DNA from: Rhabdophis nuchalis
Lineage: Eukaryota > Chordata > Lepidosauria > Squamata > Natricidae
Length of the DNA: 64,000 nt
NCBI GenBank assembly: GCA_039707465.1
Contig: CM077644.1
Coordinates: 94,903,375 to 94,967,374 of the forward strand
Reading direction: 5' to 3'
Within the stretch, counting starts at the first letter, position 1, and every line of letters begins with the position of its first letter. The position numbers and the translations under genes were made by a program. Below the pieces are notes generated by a model. It did no database searches. It had not been told where the DNA came from and saw only the letters and a program-made list of their open reading frames with translations. This document shows, one piece after another, positions 35,674-47,564 of this stretch.

Positions 35674-37274
35674 AAGCGGCGCTCGGAAATGCCTCGTTGA
35701 GAGGAATCGGAAACTTTTAATCTGGATGGTCTCTAACAAGGGAAAGTACTTTGTGGCTTGTTTGCAATTATGTCTCGAGGTCTGGCTGAATCAGTTTCTT
35801 TTTTGCTTTTTAACCGCTATCTCCCTCGGGCTCTGAGTTTGGGTGAAAAATGGCTTCTCTTTGTCCCCAACTGACTATGACCTATGGAAAATTACCAGTG
35901 TCTCTTTGCGACTTGGACTTCCTCTAATTATTGATGAAGAATTTTCTTTTTTTGGATTTGTGTTTTCCTTTCTGGATTGCCTTCGTTATTATACCTATGG
36001 AGTTGGAAAAGCGTTTCTCTGTTGGTTTCTGAATTTTGCAGCTGTACAACTTTGAGAACTCTGGACTCCTGATCTGCCTTACCAGCCCCACCCTAAAAAC
36101 GCCATTTTACTGGCACGGATTTTAATAGCTAAACATGGCACAAGAAGCAACGCTCGCAAGCCTTGAACAAAGAATGACTGCCCTTGAAACTGTTATACAA
36201 AATTTGGTATCAGAAATTAAGGCTCAGAGGGCAGAAAATGTCAACTTTAAAAAGGAATTATTGGATACTCGAAAACAAGTGCTTGAGAATACACAGAAGA
36301 ATGAAGAATTGAAAGGGGGGCTGGAGGGGGCTAAGGGAGAGATTAAAAATGTTTCTAATGAGGTTGTGGAAATAAATGCGCATGTGACTAGGATTGATTT
36401 GGAAAGGATGACATATTTTTTGAGATTCCAGAATGTTTCTGAGATGGATGGTGAATGTCTCCCTGATCTTATGAGTACAATTATTGCAGACTATTTACAT
36501 AAACCTAAAGATGAGATCAGAGGGGACATTGACCTAGTCTACAGAATAAATTCTGCATATGCTAGGATGAATGAAGTACCCAGAGAGATACATGTAAAAT
36601 TTGTTAGAAGGTCAACCAGAGAGGAAATCTTGAAGGCGCAAAGAGGGAGTCCTATGATTTACCAACGAAAGGAGATTACCATCTTGAAGCAGATTCCAAG
36701 AAAAGTTAGAGAAGCCAGAAGGAAATTTTCCTTCTTGTCTAAAACATTGTTTGATCATGGGATCTGGTTCAAGTGGGTGATACCCGAAGGGATGCTGGTG
36801 TTCTGGGAAGGAGGTAGAGTAAAGATTAAAACAGTTGCTGAGGCGGAAGCCTTTCTTAAAAAACATTCCTCTGTCCTGGGAGAAGATCCAGGGGGGGCAG
36901 GGGGAGCCATGGCCCCGCCCGCTGGGGGCCCGGGGGAGAAGGGGGAAGATACAATTGCCAAGAGACTTAGATCTAAAAAATAACTTTGCCCTGGTTTTTC
37001 TTTTGAGTAATATTGTATGATATTTGTAATCTGGATTTTTGCAATTGACTGACAGTATATAACTGAAAAATTTAGGAATATGTACTTGCTCCCAGCTTGT
37101 AGTGTTATGTGAAATGTTTCTTTTCTTTCTTTTTAATAATGTAATTTGAGGTTCCGGAGGAGCCGACGACTTTGACGTGACCACTCTCAAAATTTCTATG
37201 TAACCCTTACCCTACCCCACAAAAAATGTAAACTCAATAAAACTTTTTCAATATAAAAAAGAAAAAAGAAAAAA
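35625..37274 (+). mobile_element. ORF1-only L1 element (HAL1-like) nested in L2
   Basis: The insert is bounded by GAAAACACA at 35616-35624 and again at 37275-37283, a 9-bp target-site duplication inside L2 sequence that is continuous when the insert is ignored. It has a 5' region of about 510 bp, one intact ORF1 (36135-36983), and a 3' UTR of about 250 bp. It ends in AATAAAACTTTTTCAATA and an A-rich tail with GAAAAAA units. ORF2 (endonuclease/RT) is absent and there is no remnant of it, so the element would have to be mobilised by an L1 acting in trans. Confidence 0.85.
36135..36983 (+). CDS. L1 ORF1 protein (RNA-binding chaperone)
   Basis: A 282-residue intact frame starting at an ATG in good context (AACATGG). 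Residues ~1-90 are a charged coiled coil (LEQRMTALETVIQNLVSEI, KKELLDTRKQVLENTQKNE), the trimerisation region in L1 ORF1p. Residues ~95-180 fit the RRM domain (FLRFQNVSE, DIDLVYRINSAYARM, PREIHVKFVRR). Residues ~185-250 fit the C-terminal domain (ITILKQIPRKVREARRKFS, WVIPEGMLVFWEGGRVKI). The last ~30 residues are a Gly/Pro-rich tail that may be element-specific. The known role of this family is to coat L1 RNA and act as a nucleic-acid chaperone. No reverse transcriptase frame follows, which is unusual for an L1. Assignment to L1 is by motif order. Confidence 0.9.
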   Translation: MAQEATLASLEQRMTALETVIQNLVSEIKAQRAENVNFKKELLDTRKQVLENTQKNEELKGGLEGAKGEIKNVSNEVVEINAHVTRIDLERMTYFLRFQNVSEMDGECLPDLMSTIIADYLHKPKDEIRGDIDLVYRINSAYARMNEVPREIHVKFVRRSTREEILKAQRGSPMIYQRKEITILKQIPRKVREARRKFSFLSKTLFDHGIWFKWVIPEGMLVFWEGGRVKIKTVAEAEAFLKKHSSVLGEDPGGAGGAMAPPAGGPGEKGEDTIAKRLRSKK

Positions 37275-37492
37275 GAAAACACACTTTTTCTGTCTTGCCG
37301 GCCTGGGATAGCTACTCCTCTGTTTTTAGGGTCTTTTGGGGATTTTTAGTTAGATAGTTTTAATGGGTATTTTAGCACAGGTTAATTAATTTAATTTATT
37401 TTTAATGTAATATGTATATAGTCATTGTTCTTATTTCTCCTGTGCACCGCCCCGAGTCCCTGTGGGGAGAGGGTGCGGTTTATAAGAAATAA

Positions 37493-37524
<32 letters not shown>

Positions 37525-37527
<3 letters not shown>

Positions 37528-40500
37528 AACTCACCTTTTCTTGGGGAATTTGAGAAGGTCGTTGAGATGCCAGTCATCCATATCGACGGAGAAGTTAGCT
37601 CCTCCAAATGCCCAAAATAAAAAATGCAGCTTCCTGTCATCTAACTCATCTTTTCCTGGGGAACAGGCCCCGGTCACTCATGTCCCTGTGAACCATTTTA
37701 GAAAAAGTGAACTTACCTTTACCTGGTGCTCTCGATAACATCATTCAGCCTCCTCTCAACTCTACTGCAGGACTAAAACTCACCTTTTCTTGGGGAATTT
37801 GAGAAAGTCGTTGACACGCCAGTCATCCATATCGACGGAGAAGTTAGCTCCTCCAAATGCCCAAAATAACAACGTTCAGCTTCCTGTCATCTAACTCATC
37901 TTTTCCTGGGGAACAGGCCCCGGTCACTCATGTCCCTGTGAACCATTTTGGAAAAAGTGAACTTACCTTTACCTGGTGCTCTCGATAACATCATTCAGCC
38001 TCCTCTCAACTCTACCACAGGACTAAAACTCACCTTTTCTTGGGGAATTTGAGAAGGTCGTTGAGATGCCAGTCATCCATATCGACGGAGAAGTTAGCTC
38101 CTCCAAATGCCCAAAATAAAAAATGCAGCTTCTTGTCATCTAACTCATCTTTCCCTGGGGAACAGGCCCCGGTCACTCATGTCCCTGTGAACCATTTTAG
38201 AAAAAGTGAACTTACCTTTACCTGGTGCTCTCGATAACATCATTCAGCCTCCTCTCAACTCTACCACAGGACTAAAACTCACCTTTTCTTGGGGAATTTG
38301 AGAAGGTCGTTGAGATGCCAGTCATCCATATCGACGGAGAAGTTAGCTCCTCCAAATGCCCAAAATAAAAAATGCAGCTTCCTGTCATCTAACTCATCTT
38401 TTCCTGGGGAACAGGCCCCGGTCACTCATGTCCCTGTGAACCATTTTAGGAAAAGTAAACTTACCTTTACCTGGTGCTCTCGATAACATCATTCAGCCTC
38501 CTCTCAACTCTACCACAGGACTAAAACTCACCTTTTCTTGGGGAATTTGAGAAGGTCGTTGAGATGCCAGTCATCCATATCGACGGAGAAGTTAGCTCCT
38601 CCAAATGCCCAAAATAAAAAATGCAGCTTCCTGTCATCTAACTCATCTTTTCCTGGGGAACAGGCCCCGGTCACTCACGTCCCTGTGAACCATTTTAGAA
38701 AAAGTGAACTTACCTTTACCTGGTGCTCTCGATAACATCATTCAGCCTCCTCTCAACTCTACCGCAGGACTAAAACTCACCTTTTCTTGGGGAATTTGAG
38801 AAAGTCGTTGAGATGCCAGTCATCCATATCGACGGAGAAGTTAGCTCCTCCAAATGCCCAAAATAAAAAATTCAGCTTCCTGTCATCTAACTCATCTTTT
38901 CCTGGGGAACAGGCCCCGGTCGCTCATGTCCCTGTGAACCATTTTAGAAAAAGTGAACTTACCTTTACCTGGTGCTCTCGATAACATCATGCAGCCTCCT
39001 CTCAACTCTACCGCAGGACTAAAACTCACCTTTTCTTGGGGAATTTGAGAAAGTCGTTGAGATGCCAGTCATCCATATCGACGGAGAAGTTAGCTCCTCC
39101 AAATGCCCAAAATAACAAATGCAGCTTCCTGTCATCTAACTCATCTTTTCCTGGGGAACAGGCCCCGGTCACTCATGTCCCTGTGAACCATTTTAGAAAA
39201 AGTGAACTTACCTTTACCTGGTGCTCTCGATAACATCATTCAGCCTCCTCTCAACTCTACTGCAGGACTAAAACTCACCTTTTCTTGGGGAATTTGAGAA
39301 AGTCGTTGACACGCCAGTCATCCATATCGACGGAGAAGTTAGCTCCTCCAAATGCCCAAAATAACAACGTTCAGCTTCCTGTCATCTAACTCATCTTTTC
39401 CTGGGGAACAGGCCCCGGTCATTCATGTCCCTGTGAACCATTTTAGGAAAAGTAAACTTACCTTTACCTGGTGCTCTCGATAACATCATTCAGCCTCCTC
39501 TCAACTCTACCACAGGACTAAAACTCACTTTTTCTTGGGGAATTTGAGAAAGTCGTTGAGATGCCAGTCATCCATATCGACGGAGAAGTTAGCTCCTCCA
39601 AATGCCCAAAATAAAAAATGCAGCTTCCTGTCATCTAACTCATCTTTTCCTGGGGAACAGGCCCCGGTCACTCATGTCCCTGTGAACCATTTTAAAAAAA
39701 GTGAACTTACCTTTACCTGGTGCTCTCGATAACATCATTCAGCCTCCTCTCAACTCTACCACAGGACTAAAACTCACCTTTTCTTGGGGAATTTGAGGAG
39801 GTCGTTGAGATGCCAGTCATCCATATCGACGGAGAAGTTAGCTCCTCCAAATGCCCAAAATAACAACGTTCAGCTTCCTGTCATCTAACTCATCTTTTCC
39901 TGGGGAACAGGCCCCAGTCACTCATGTCCCTGTGAACCATTTTAGAAAAAGTGAACTTACCTTTACCTGGTGCTCTCGATAACATCATTCAGCCTCCTCT
40001 CAACTCTACCACAGGACTAAAACTCACCTTTTGTTGGGGAATTTGAGAAAGTCGTTGAGATGCCAGTCATCCATATCGACGGAGAGGTTAGCTCCTCCAA
40101 ATGCCCAAAATAACAACGTTCAGCTGCCTGTCTTCTAGCTCATCTTTTCCTGGGGAACAGGCAGCGCCCAATCATGTCCCTGTGAACCATTTTAGAAAAA
40201 GTGAACTTACCTTTACCTGGTGCTCTCGATAACATCATTCAGCCTCCTCTCAACTCTACCGCAGGACTAAAACTCACTTTTTCTTGGGGAATTTGAGAAA
40301 GTCGTTGAGATGCCAGTCATCCATATCGACGGAGAAGTTAGCTCCTCCAAATGCCCAAAATAACAAATGCAGCTTCCTGTCATCTAACTCATCTTTTCCT
40401 GGGGAACAGGCCCCGGTCACTCATGTCCCTGTGAACCATTTTAGAAAAAGTGAACTTACCTTTACCTGGTGCTCTCGATAACATCATTCAGCCTCCTCTC

Positions 40501-40915
40501 AACTCTACCACAGGACTAAAACTCACCTTTTCTTGGGGAATTTGAGAAGGTCGTTGAGATGCCAGTCATCCATATCGACGGAGAAGTTAGCTCCTCCAAA
40601 TGCCCAAAATAACAAATGCAGCTTCCTGTCATCTAACTCATCTTTTCCTGGGGAACAGGCCCCGGTCACTCATGTCCCTGTGAACCATTTTAGAAAAAGT
40701 GAACTTACCTTTACCTGGTGCTCTCGATAACATCATTCAGCCTCCTCTCAACTCTACTGCAGGACTAAAACTCACCTTTTCTTGGGGAATTTGAGAAAGT
40801 CGTTGAGATGCCAGTCATCCATATCGACGGAGAAGTTAGCTCCTCAAAATGCCCAAAATAACAACGTTCAGCTTCCTGTCATCTAACTCATCTTTTCCTT
40901 TGGAACAGACCAAGG
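37525..40915. repeat. homogeneous 249/250-bp tandem array, right block
   Basis: The array resumes directly after the L2 (ATT)n tail, with units at 37541, 37790, 38040, 38289, 38538, 38787, 39036, 39285, 39535, 39784, 40034, 40284, 40533 and 40782. It is the same 249/250-bp family with the same variant sites. The last two or three units differ most (GCAGCGCCCAATCATG near 40165, CCTTTGGAACAGACCAAGG near 40896), marking the array edge. It then meets the CR1 element. Confidence 0.95.
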
Positions 40916-42412
40916 TCACTCAACCATTGATTTAGCTTTTTTGGCTGTTGCTGCATACTGCTGGTTCATGTTTAAGTGATCGTCCACTAGGACTTCAAGG
41001 TCCTTCTCACTGTTCCTTTTTTTGAGCCAGGTTTCACTCAATCTGTACTTGTACCTTTGGTTTTTCCTTCCTAGGCGTTAAACCTTGCTTTTCTCCACAT
41101 TAAATTTCATATTGTTAGATAAGGTTCATTGTTCAAGTCTGTCAAGGCCTTTTTGGATCCTTATCTTGTCTTCCGGGGTGTTGGCCATTCCTGCCAGCTT
41201 AGTGTAATCTGCAAATTTGATGAGTGTTCCTTCTATTTCCTCATCTGTCATTTATGCAAATATGGAAGAGTATTGGTCTAAGACGGATTCTTGTGGTATC
41301 CCACTGCTTACTTCCCTCTGTGTAGCTGTAGTAACATTAAGAACTACTGGTTGAGAATGATTTGTCAGCCAGTTACAGATCCATCTGATGGTGATGCTGT
41401 CTATCACACATTTTTCTAGTTTTGCAAGAAGTATGATGCGTTCTACTTTGTCAAATGCCTTGCTGAAGTCTATGTATACTATGCCCACAATATTTCTCTG
41501 GTCCACTAATCTAGTTACTCTGTCAAAGAATGAAATAAGATTGGTTTGACATGGTCTGTTTTTAACAAACTAGTGCTGACTACTAGTTATAACTTTGTTT
41601 CTAGACATTCATAGATTTGGGGGGGAGGGGGTTCCCCCCAGTATCTTCCCAAATATTGACTTTAGACTGCTTGGTCTGTTGTTTTCTGGGTCTATTTTTG
41701 TTTCTTATTTTGAAGATGGGAACTACATCAGCTCTTTTCCAATCCTCTGGTAGTCCTCTGCTTTTCAGAATTTTTTAAAGATATGGTACAATGGTTCTGA
41801 GATAACATCTGCCAGTTCCTTCAGAGCTCTGGGATGTAATGTATCACGTCCAGGGATTCATATTCATCAAGATCAGACAAGTGCTGTATTACCATTTTCT
41901 TGTTTATTTTAATCTAGATTTTCCATTAAAGTTATGTTTTTTGTAAATTGGGCTTTCTTTTTGCATGAAAACTGATGCAAAAATGAGTTAAGCAGCTCTC
42001 CTTTCCCTATACTGCCTGTTCTCTCTTTAGTGGACCAACTGTTTTCTTGAGTTTTTTCTTGTTATTTATATGTTGAAAGATTTTTGTCTTTGACTTTTGT
42101 TGCAAGTCTTTGTTCATTCTGAGATTTTGCTTTCCTGACTTAATCCTTGTAGAGTCAGGCTATCTGCTGATATTCTGCCTTAGTTAGTTAGTTATTATTT
42201 ATTTATTTTATTAGATTTCTAGACCGCCCCCTCTCCCGGGGGGGACTCGGGGCAGTGTACAGGTAAAAATTAAAACTGCTAAAACCATAACAATACATAT
42301 AAAGTTAAAATCAAATTAAATAATCTTCTGTACAAATTTATAAAAGTTAAAACTACACCCATAAAACCGAATAAAATAATTTAAATTACAGACTGGGGCG
42401 AGAAGCATGAAG

Positions 42413-43436
42413 TTAGGCCAAGCCAGCTAGATGGAACAGGTGGGTTTTAAGTTTCTGGCGGTGGAGGTGGAGGTCCGTGGTAGTTCTGATATCAGGGGGA
42501 AGGTCATTCCAAAGGGTCGGGCCCATCACAGAGAAGGCCCTTCCCCTGGGCATCGCCCGCTGGCATTGCCTAGTGGATGGCACCCGGAGAAGTCCCTCTC
42601 TGTGAGAGCGAATCGGCCGAAGGGATGTATGGGGCAGGATACAATCCCGCAAATAACTTGGTTCTGTGCCATGGAGCGCTTTAAACATGATAACCAACAC
42701 CTTGAAACGCACCAGAAAGGCCACAGGCAGCCAGTGCAGCCTGCGCAGGAGCGGTGTTACGTGGGAGTATCTGGTAACTCCCAGAACTGCCCGCGTGGAC
42801 CAGCTGCAGCCTTCGGGTGCATCTCAAGGGGAGCCCCATGTAGAGAGCGTTACAGTAGTCTAGACGGAACGTCACAAGCGCATGAGTGACTGTGCGAAGG
42901 GCGTCCCGGTCCAATAAGAGATGCAACTGGCGCACCAGGCAAACCTGGTGGAACGCCCCCCTAGCCACGGCTGTCACATGGTCCTCCATTGACAGCCGGG
43001 CATCTAGGAGAACACCCAAGTTGTGTGCCCGATCCACGGGGGCCAGATGTTCGCCCCCAATGGCCAGTGATGGAGTCAACTGGTTGAACCGGGGCGCCGG
43101 TAGCCACAGCCACTCAGTCTTGGACGGGTTGAGCTTGAGTCTGTTCCTTCCCATCCAGATCCGTATGGCTTCCAGACACCGGGACATCACTTCGACGGCA
43201 TCGTTGGGGTGGTTTGGGGTAGAGATGTATAGCTGAGTATCATCAGCATACAGATGGTAATCTACCCCAAAACCACGGATGATCTCGCCCAGCGGCTTCA
43301 TATATGTATTGAACAGGAGAGGCACCCCACAAGTGAGAGGCCTCGAGGTCGACTTCTGTCCCCTTGCCAATACAAATTGCGATCGACCGCAGAGGTAGGA
43401 GGAGAACCACCGTAACACGGTGCCCCTCACCCACAA
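42413..43436 (-). pseudogene. L2 RT C-terminal half, broken
   Basis: Continues the pseudogene in two frames (42681-43436, then 42413-42724). The catalytic YADDTQLYIS is present, but the GVPQGSVLSPLLF block has lost its middle (CGVPLLFN), a small in-frame deletion. The end HLFHLAGLA shows the normal L2 C-terminus that the L1 insertion removed from the other copy. Confidence 0.9.
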
Positions 43437-43445
43437 CCCCTCCAG

Positions 43446-45269
43446 TCAATGCAATAGGATACCATGGTCGATGGTATCAAAAGCCGCTGAGAGGTCTAAT
43501 AGGACCAGGATGGAGGAACAACTCCCATCTCTGGCCCTCCAGAGATCATCCACCAACGCGACCAATGCCGTCTCCGTGCTGTGACCGGGCCGGAAGCCGG
43601 ACTGGCGCGGGTCCAGATAATCAATTTTCTCCAGGTGACGAGGAAACTGTTGTGCCACCACACTCTCTACAACCTTCGCCAGAAAGTGAAGGTTGGAGAC
43701 CGGACAATAACTTACTAACAATGCTGGGTCCAGGGAAGGCTTCTTGAGGAGAGGCCTCACCACCGCCTCTTTCAAGACAGTTGGCAAGAACCCCTCACTC
43801 AAAGAAGCGTTCACTATTTCCTGGAGCCAGCCTCGTGAAACCTCCCAGGATGCCAGTACAAGCCAGGAGGGACACGGGTCCAATAAACATGTGGCTCTCA
43901 GTCGCCTACGCAACCTGTCCATATCATCGGAAGTAACAGAGTCAAACTCCTCCCAGAATGGTATCTCAAGACCCGCCTCCGACATCCCCTCCAGATCACT
44001 TCCAGTGGAGACCAACTCGCTCCAAATCTGAGTGATTTTGTCCTGTAGATACTCCCCAAATTCCTCTGCTCTGCCCTGTAGAGAGACTTCCCGAGGCCTC
44101 TGTTGAAGGAGGGAGCGGGTCACCCCAAACAGGGCGGCAGGGCAGTTATTTGGGGATGCAATAAGAGTGGCACAATACTGACGCTTGGCCACTCTTAACG
44201 TCCCAAGGTAAGTCCTCAAATGGGCTCTCACCTGTGTTTGGTCCGATTCAGAGCATGTGGATCTCCACCTCCTCTCTAGGCGTCTCTTGTGGCGCTTCAT
44301 CACCCTCAACTCCTCGGAAAACCAAGGAGCCTGGGTGGTTCGCTGCCGCAAGAGAGGCCGCAAAGGCGCAACCCGATCCAAGGCCCCAGTGGCCGCACTA
44401 TTCCATGCAGCCACTAGGTCCTCCATCCGGGCGCGAGTCAGGGCTACAGGTAGTGGCCCAAGCTCTGTCTGGAACCTTTCAGGTTCCATCAGGCGCCTGG
44501 GGCGGAACCATCTTGAAAATTCCGGTTCCGCCTCCCCGCAGTGGGGTGTAGCGGTTGGAAAGTCGAGCCGGAGAAGTGAGTGATCTGACCATGACAGGGG
44601 TACGATGGCTAAATCCCCTACTCCCAGATCACTCCTCCACTGGCCAGAGACAAAAATGAGATCCAGTGTGTGTCCTCCTTCGTGTGTGGGGCCCTGAATT
44701 ACTTGGGTCAGGTCCATGGCCGTCATGGAGGCCATGAACTCCCGAGCTGCCTCAGATGTCTCGCCTACCGATGGCAGATAAAAGTCCCCCATGACTAACA
44801 GTCTGGGGGTCTCAACCGCCATCTCGGCGATCACCTCGAGGAGCTCGGGCAGGGCTGCTGATACATAGCGGGAAGCCAGGTACACAATCAGCACGCCCAG
44901 CTGCCTCCCTGGGCCCCACTTCACGTAAAGGGACTCACAACCGGTTATCTGTGGCACAGTGGTCTCTCTCGGCTCAAGACCTTCCCTCACAATGACCGCC
45001 ACACCTCCACCCCTACCTAGGGCCCGTGACTGATGAAACGCATGGTAACATGGCGGGCACATTTCCACGAGGGAAAGTCCTCCCTCATGGCCAACCAGGT
45101 CTCCGTAATTCCTGCCAGGTCCGGCTCCCCCTCCGACACAAGGTCGTTCATGAGGGGGGCTTTGTTGACAATAGACCTGGCATTGCATAACATCAGTCTC
45201 AGGCCCTGGCTCTGTGAACCCTGACCACCTAGATTGCGGGGGTTGGGACATGTGACCACCCGTACCCAT
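43446..45269 (-). pseudogene. L2 endonuclease and first half of RT, broken
   Basis: 607 residues, collinear with residues ~25-625 of the intact L2 protein at 32710-35673. The endonuclease motif that is GDFNLPS in the intact copy is GDFYLPS here, a substitution at a catalytic-site asparagine. The frame ends after LDLSAAFDTIDHGILLH because of a frameshift near 43440. It is therefore inactive. Confidence 0.9.
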
Positions 45270-47253
45270 TGGCCACGTTCTCCCAACCGGTGATGAGATC
45301 TCTGTCTACCATCGCACCTGCCCCTCCCCACGACCGATTGAATGGGAAGACCCTTTTCTGGAACGTCCCTAATCCCCCTCCCCTTAACGGACCCACTCAC
45401 TTCCTTATTAACTCCGCCCACCGGCTTGGCACTGGTCCCGCCTGGTTATATGTCCCTCTTTCCATTTTTTTTATTTATTCTTTTTGTCTTTCAGAGACAA
45501 AACCCTGCTGGTTTCTTCTTGAAATGCTTGTTTTCCCTTTTCAATGGTATTGTGTTGGACTGGGATTTTATTATCATATTTTTCAGAGTTTTCAGAGTTT
45601 TCCATGCTTCTTAATTTGTCTTTCCGTTTTTGATTTTTATTCATGGAATTTTTCTTAGGCTGTCTCTGAGTTTGTTAAAATCAACTCTTTTAAAATTTAA
45701 TTCATTGGTTGGATTATATTATATTGCTTTTGTTTGTATTATATTGAATACCAACATGACATCATCACTCTCACCCAAAATTCCGGCATCTTCAACTCCC
45801 TCTGCCACTTCTTCTCTATTATTAAGAATCAGGTCCAGTCTAGGTTGCCCTCTAGTTCCCTCCTCTACCTTTTGGATGACAAAGTTGTCAGCTATGTTCC
45901 TTAGGGATTTATTCAATCTTCCACTTGCTGTAGAGTTTGTCTCCCAGTTGATATCAGGGTAGTTAAAGTCTCTCATTACTACTGTGATATGTTTCCTACA
46001 TATATTTGTTAATTAGCAAAGCATTCATCTACTGCTTGGTTGGGTGGCCTGTATCATACACCTGTAGCAATATCACTTTTTATCTTTTACATTGACCCAC
46101 ATGGATTCTAGGTGGTTTTCATGCTTAGTTTTGCATGCATCTATAGAGATATAGTGATCTTTTATATACAGTATAATGCAACTCCACTTCCTCTTTTGTT
46201 GGGTCTGTTTCTTTTGAATAGTTTGAGTTTCATCCCATTAAAGTTTCAGTAATGGTAACTATATCGTATCTGCCTTCATGTACTAATACTTCAAGTTCAC
46301 CCTGTTTGCTCCCTAAACTTTGAGCATTCGTTTATAGGCATTTGAGTTCTTTATGGGTCTTGGGTATGTTTCTTATATTGCCTACTTTGCAACTGGCATT
46401 TCTATCTTTTCCATCCCTCTTTACTTCATTGTGTTTTTCTTTTTTATTTCTTCTTTCTCTCTACTTCCTGTCGTCTTGTGTGATGGGTTATCAAGGGGTT
46501 TTTGCTTGGAATTGCGTTCTAAAGGTCATGAAGATTCACCCTCCTCCTCTCTCAATTTTACTTTAAAGCCCTTTTGATCAGATGAACTGGTTATTTTCCG
46601 AATATATTTTTTCCCGTTCTTGCGAGGTGCAGTAAGCCTCTTGCCAATGGAGCCCTTCATGTACGTAGTGCAGACCATGGCCTAGGAAAGTAACGTTCTG
46701 TTAATGACACCTGTTTTAAAAGTCAGTATTTAATTTCTAACGTCTTTTGCTACCTCATGGGATGTTGGCCTTTTGTTGGAAGTATAGATGAAAGCACCAC
46801 TTGTGCTCCCAATATTTTACCTTTCTTCCTTAGCTATTTGAAATCATGTTATTCTTTTTAGAGTTATTGTTGTGTCATTGATCTACACATATAGAAAAAG
46901 AAAGGGGTAGTAATCCATGGGGTGATTATTTTAGTAAGGTACTCAATTACATCTTTGATTTTTGCTCCAGGGAGACAATGTACCTCCCTAAATTGACTGT
47001 GTGGTTTGTAGACTATAGTTTCTGTTCCCCTAAGAATTGAATCTCCTATCACCAATATTCACCTTTTTTTTTCTTAGCAAAGTCTGGGATACTTTTCTAC
47101 CTATTGCAGGAATGCTGGGTTGCCACCCCCTTTTTAAAAAAAAGAAACTATTGATTAATGGTCTTTTGTGGGTGTATGCATATTTTCATCCAATGGGAGG
47201 CAATGAAAGTGAGTTCAGTTCCAGAGGGCCTTCATTGGAGTAGGCTAGTGTAG

Positions 47254-47560
<307 letters not shown>

Positions 47561-47564
47561 TTGT

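Larger units (their letters stand above)
31288..37524 (+). mobile_element. near-full-length L2 LINE, split by an L1
   Basis: It starts GAGGCGGGCGAAACGCGG directly after the satellite TAAA (31284-31287). It ends with the L2 3' UTR hairpin (CACCGCCCCGAGTCCC), AAGAAATAAATT and an (ATT)n tail, after which TAAAACTCACC resumes the satellite. A 4-bp TAAA duplication or microhomology is the only TSD. Without the nested L1 (35625-37274) it is about 4.6 kb: a CpG-rich 5' region of about 1.4 kb, the long ORF from 32710, and the 3' UTR at 37275-37524. The 18-bp start sequence recurs, with one change, at about 32516, suggesting a repeated 5' module. Confidence 0.9.
42187..45470 (-). mobile_element. second L2 LINE, decayed, inside CR1
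   Basis: About 3.3 kb of L2 in the minus orientation, ending at the left with ATAAATAATAACTAACTAA-type tail sequence and the CCCCGAGTCCC hairpin. It has two main broken frames (next entries). At the right it reaches the L2 5' region before CR1 sequence resumes. Confidence 0.85.
40916..47090 (-). mobile_element. CR1 LINE, minus strand, interrupted by an L2
   Basis: From right to left on the minus strand: ORF1 esterase-like block (MVIGDSILRGTE, FREVHCLPGAKIKDV; 46864-47055), endonuclease piece (MRDFNYPDINWETN; 45719-45976), then after the inserted L2 the reverse transcriptase (VYIDFSKAFDKV, KLEKCVIDSITIRWI, SSGIPQESVL; 41252-41506) and the 3' region to about 40920. Frames are broken throughout. 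In the RT segment the GIPQGS motif is GIPQES. The whole element appears to have inserted into the satellite, since monomers lie on both sides. Confidence 0.8.

Noticed and set aside
33357..35739. Other-frame ORFs within the L2 coding region
   Set aside because: Shadow frames of a high-GC coding sequence.
26821..40730. A 65-residue frame (MGNLRRSL...) repeated in most array units on the plus strand
   Set aside because: It would start at TTG, not ATG. It is an automatic consequence of unit homogeneity, and 250-bp units lose it through a one-base length change. No purifying selection is implied.
26821..40915. CRISPR-like array
   Set aside because: Regular spacing, but there are no unique spacers, the unit is 249 bp, and the context is vertebrate. 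It is a satellite.
26821..40915. Tandem exon array of a fast-evolving gene on the minus strand
   Set aside because: Acceptor- and donor-like sites and an open frame exist in 249-bp units, but phases do not chain between successive units and 250-bp units are frameshifted. The motifs derive from the SINE-like monomer.
42431..44583. Plus-strand frames of 90-150 residues
   Set aside because: Antisense shadows of the decayed L2 reverse transcriptase.
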